DNA of 60,418 nucleotides from Phytohabitans maris. GTDB taxonomy: Bacteria > Actinomycetota > Actinomycetes > Mycobacteriales > Micromonosporaceae. The DNA lies in the NCBI RefSeq assembly GCF_031085175.1, contig NZ_JAVHUY010000062.1:1-60418 (forward strand), written 5' to 3'. The notes under the pieces were generated by a model. The model searched no databases, had not been told where the DNA came from, and saw only the letters and a list, made by a program, of their open reading frames with translations. Numbering within the stretch: position 1 is the first letter of the stretch; each line of letters opens with the position of its first letter. Shown here one piece after another: positions 58,321 through 60,418 of this stretch. A program made the translations under genes and the position numbers.

Positions 58321-58492
58321 GGGAGCCGCCGTCGGTGCTGCGGGCGACCTCGGCCCACACCTCGTCCGAGGTCATCGCGTTCAGCGCCTGCCGGTAGTTG
58401 CCATCCTGCTTGCAGTCGCCGACGTACTGCAGGCGGTCCCGCTCGGCCCGGCTGGCGGCCAGCTGCCGCTCCGAGCCCTTGCTGAGTCCCAT
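58313..58492 (-). CDS. 59-aa protein of the transfer operon
   Basis: A short frame encodes MGLSKGSERQLAASRAERDR, LQYVGDCKQDGNYRQALNAM and SDEVWAEVARSTDGGS, with ATG after GAGAGATCCAC. It overlaps the next gene by 8 bp. It falls just below usual length cut-offs but codon use and coupling support it. The function is unknown. Confidence 0.65.
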   Translation of the reverse strand: MGLSKGSERQLAASRAERDRLQYVGDCKQDGNYRQALNAMTSDEVWAEVARSTDGGSRG

Positions 58493-58572
58493 GTGGATCT
58501 CTCCTCTCCCCGCCGCTCTGGCGGGTCACCGCGGGCGCCCCGACCCGGTCAGCGAGGCGCCACGGAGACCCG

Positions 58573-58791
58573 TCAGCCCTGCTCGCGCAGGTACCGGTCG
58601 ATCTGCCGCTCGTAGTGGCGCTGCTGGCCGGTGGCCCGGCCCAGCTCACGCAGCCGCTCCACGAACGCGGCGTCGTACTGGTCGCGGTGGTGCCGGGCGG
58701 TCGCCCGCGCCCGGTCGTTGAGGTCGTGCAGCGCCTGCACGCTCTCGTCGACCTGCTTCGCACTGGCGAACAAGTCGTCCAACCAACCCAT
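58573..58791 (-). CDS. Small coiled-coil protein of the transfer operon
   Basis: This 72-aa protein (WLDDLFASAKQVDESVQALH, DQYDAAFVERLRELGRATGQ, RHYERQIDRYLREQG) is a helical, charged protein with no family assigned. It starts with ATG behind GGGGGAGGAGA. It lies 21 bp from the end of the membrane protein gene and belongs to the same leftward transcript. Confidence 0.7.
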   Translation of the reverse strand: MGWLDDLFASAKQVDESVQALHDLNDRARATARHHRDQYDAAFVERLRELGRATGQQRHYERQIDRYLREQG

Positions 58792-58812
58792 CCCGATCTC
58801 CTCCCCCGGCGC

Positions 58813-60033
58813 CTACGCCGACACCGAGTCCTCGTGCCTGCCATTGGGAGTGGTGGCGACCGGCTCGACAGGCTTGGGCCGGTACCGCTGGACGGTCCGC
58901 GCCGAGACGCCCAGCCGCTTCGCGAGGCGCGTCACGTCCGTGTTCGGGTTCCTGGTGAACGCGCGCACGATCGCCGCCTCGTTGCTGGGCCGGCCCGGCT
59001 TCTTCGGCGCGTCCTTCTTCGCCCGCCGGGTGGGCTTCGGCTTCGCCGGGCTCTCTGCCATCGGTGCGTGCAGCGCCTTGATCGAGTTGGCGAGGAACCG
59101 CCGGTCTTCCTCGGGCAGGTCGCCTATGCCGTCCTGGACCGGCTCGATCGCGGTCGTCTGGTAGACCGGCAGCGGTTCAACCGCTGTCCCGGCGGGTTCC
59201 GGTGCGGGGAAGGGGCCGGCGGGCAGCACCGTCTCGGTGTCGTCCACTTGCTGCCGCCCGGGGCTGGACACCTCGGCTTCGGCGGTGAGGGCGAGCTGTG
59301 GCTCGTCGAGCTGGCGGACCGCCGTGACGGCAGTGGGCGTGACCTCGGCCGCGATGATCGCGGTCAGGCCGTCATAGTCCGCGCTCTCGGCGAGGCGGGC
59401 GGCGACCTCGTCCAGGTCATACACCGTCACCGCGATGTCGGCGGCGGCCGGCCCGGTCGCCTGCCGGATCTTCGCGTGCAGCACCTTCGACAGCGCCCGC
59501 TGCCGCCGCTCCGTACGCACCGCGGCCTCAGCGGCGGCGAGACTGCCGTACAGGCCCAGCGTCGGGTCGACGAGGGCGAGGTGCCGCGCACGCCGGGTCA
59601 GCCACGGGTGCCGCAGCCAGTGCACCAGGCCGTAGACCGGCGGGGTCGGCGGCAGCTTCCCGGCCGCGCGCAGAGCATCCCGGCGACGGGCCGCAGAGTC
59701 GATCAGCCAGACCGAGTACCCCAGGGCGGACATGCCGGCGAAGAACGCTGCCTGGCCCGGTTCTTCCCAGTGTCCGAGGAGGTTCACCAGCACCGCCCCG
59801 ACTGCCACTGCGGCGGACAGCAGCCGGGACCACATCGCCCGCTCGCCGAGCTGCCGGCGGCGGTCGGCGTGCATCGACAAGACGGCTCCGCCGAACTCGA
59901 CCGCGCCGACGGCCAGGAACGCGAACGGCGCCCACCAGTTCAGCCAGCCGGTAGCGGCCTGCCCGGAGCCGACCAGCGCGACGCCGAACACGACCACGTA
60001 GAACAGCCGCAGCGCGGTGCGGGTGTCGCTCAT
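58813..60033 (-). CDS. Membrane protein with C-terminal helix-turn-helix
   Basis: This 406-aa protein has about four transmembrane segments in its first 120 residues (LRLFYVVVFGVALVGSGQAA, WWAPFAFLAVGAVEFGGAVL, LLSAAVAVGAVLVNLLGH, FFAGMSALGYSVWLIDSAAR). A charged middle and a C-terminal helix-turn-helix (TRLAKRLGVSARTVQRYRPK) follow. Its plan resembles DUF2637-type proteins of actinobacterial transfer regions, though the family is not certain. It starts with ATG in an overlap with the gene upstream. Confidence 0.75.
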   Translation of the reverse strand: MSDTRTALRLFYVVVFGVALVGSGQAATGWLNWWAPFAFLAVGAVEFGGAVLSMHADRRRQLGERAMWSRLLSAAVAVGAVLVNLLGHWEEPGQAAFFAGMSALGYSVWLIDSAARRRDALRAAGKLPPTPPVYGLVHWLRHPWLTRRARHLALVDPTLGLYGSLAAAEAAVRTERRQRALSKVLHAKIRQATGPAAADIAVTVYDLDEVAARLAESADYDGLTAIIAAEVTPTAVTAVRQLDEPQLALTAEAEVSSPGRQQVDDTETVLPAGPFPAPEPAGTAVEPLPVYQTTAIEPVQDGIGDLPEEDRRFLANSIKALHAPMAESPAKPKPTRRAKKDAPKKPGRPSNEAAIVRAFTRNPNTDVTRLAKRLGVSARTVQRYRPKPVEPVATTPNGRHEDSVSA

Positions 60034-60410
60034 CGGGTGATCTCCTTGAGCTTGCCGGTGGCGATCGCGTGCTGCGTGGCCTTGGCATGGTGTGCGGCGA
60101 GGTAGCCGGTCGCCGCGAGGACACCGCCCACCGTGGCGACGTAGCCGATGCCGGCCATCGCGAGGACCCACGCGGCGACCGGCCCGGCGGCGACCCGGAT
60201 GACGAACCAGCCGGTGACGTACGCGGTCGTGGTCGCGAAGAGGGTGAGGCGGGCCCGATACGACGCGCGCTGCCACCAGCGAACGAGCGTGACGGTCAGC
60301 CACGCGTGGTTGCCGACCAGGCCCAGGACGATCAGGGCCGTGCCCCAGCCGCCGCCGACGCAGATGCCAGCGGTGATCAGCGCGGTCGCTGCCGCGCACA
60401 GGGCGATCAC
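60030..60410 (-). CDS. Membrane protein, possibly cut by the window edge
   Basis: At least 126 aa with four hydrophobic segments (LITAGICVGGGWGTALIVLG, TAYVTGWFVIRVAAGPVAAW, VLAMAGIGYVATVGGVLAAT) and a basic end ATGKLKEITR. It overlaps the next gene by ATGA. A GTG at 60410 may be the start, but the frame stays open to the window edge, so the true start may lie outside. It probably belongs to the membrane part of the transfer operon. Confidence 0.7.
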   Translation of the reverse strand: MIALCAAATALITAGICVGGGWGTALIVLGLVGNHAWLTVTLVRWWQRASYRARLTLFATTTAYVTGWFVIRVAAGPVAAWVLAMAGIGYVATVGGVLAATGYLAAHHAKATQHAIATGKLKEITR

Positions 60411-60418
60411 CCGGCACC

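Overview
The window is very GC-rich, uses many GTG starts and is packed with ATGA or GTGA gene overlaps. Its gene families are actinobacterial: DUF2637 proteins, XRE/TPR regulators, TraB-type FtsK ATPases and an iron box of the IdeR/DmdR type. A filamentous actinomycete, perhaps of the Micromonosporaceae, is the best guess, but nothing here fixes the genus.

Region 1 (1-8102) is an old accessory island. It holds an IS982-like element at the window edge and a defence cluster: an EcoRV-like endonuclease, a C5 cytosine methyltransferase and a Vsr nickase in one operon, with a convergent GmrSD-like gene. It ends with a frameshifted XRE regulator, a flavoprotein, an integrase remnant and the 3-prime part of a tRNA-Ser, which looks like an integration scar.

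Region 2 (8143-19225) looks like ordinary chromosome. It contains an XRE-ImmA pair, an NAD-dependent epimerase, MarR, PEBP and FhuF-like genes, the last preceded by a coupled 29-codon ORF and an iron box. It also contains an XRE-peptide deformylase fusion, a 250-bp inverted-repeat element, a flavohaemoprotein, a CPBP protease, a low-complexity EcsC-like protein, tRNA-Ser(GCT) and tRNA-Arg(ACG).

Region 3 (19184-32733, element A) is a complete integrated element bounded by a 43-bp direct repeat of the tRNA-Arg 3-prime half. It carries integrase, excisionase, a winged-helix replication-type gene with embedded iteron-like repeats, small zinc proteins, HNH, an HK97 capsid and protease, a broken tape-measure gene, an XRE/TPR regulator with three coupled small genes, DUF2637 and a second integrase. 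No terminase, portal or conjugation ATPase is recognisable.

Region 4 (32691 to beyond the window, element B) starts in the same att repeat, so two elements are stacked in tandem at one tRNA gene. It has a long integrase that reads through att, an XRE repressor, excisionase, Prim-Pol, a DUF3987 protein with a dense GCGACA/TGTCGC cluster, zinc and SWIM-finger small proteins, and a 1412-aa tape-measure-like gene. Next come cargo (lipoprotein, GNAT, CutA), a second copy of the XRE plus three-small-gene module, a HEPN-like gene flanked by two paralogues, and a TraB/FtsK operon with membrane proteins. No right-hand att copy was found, so the element continues past the end or has decayed.

The most interesting signals are the repeat clusters embedded in both replication genes, the tandem accretion at tRNA-Arg, the capsid/protease-only element, the three-gene cassette shared by both elements, and the HEPN locus.
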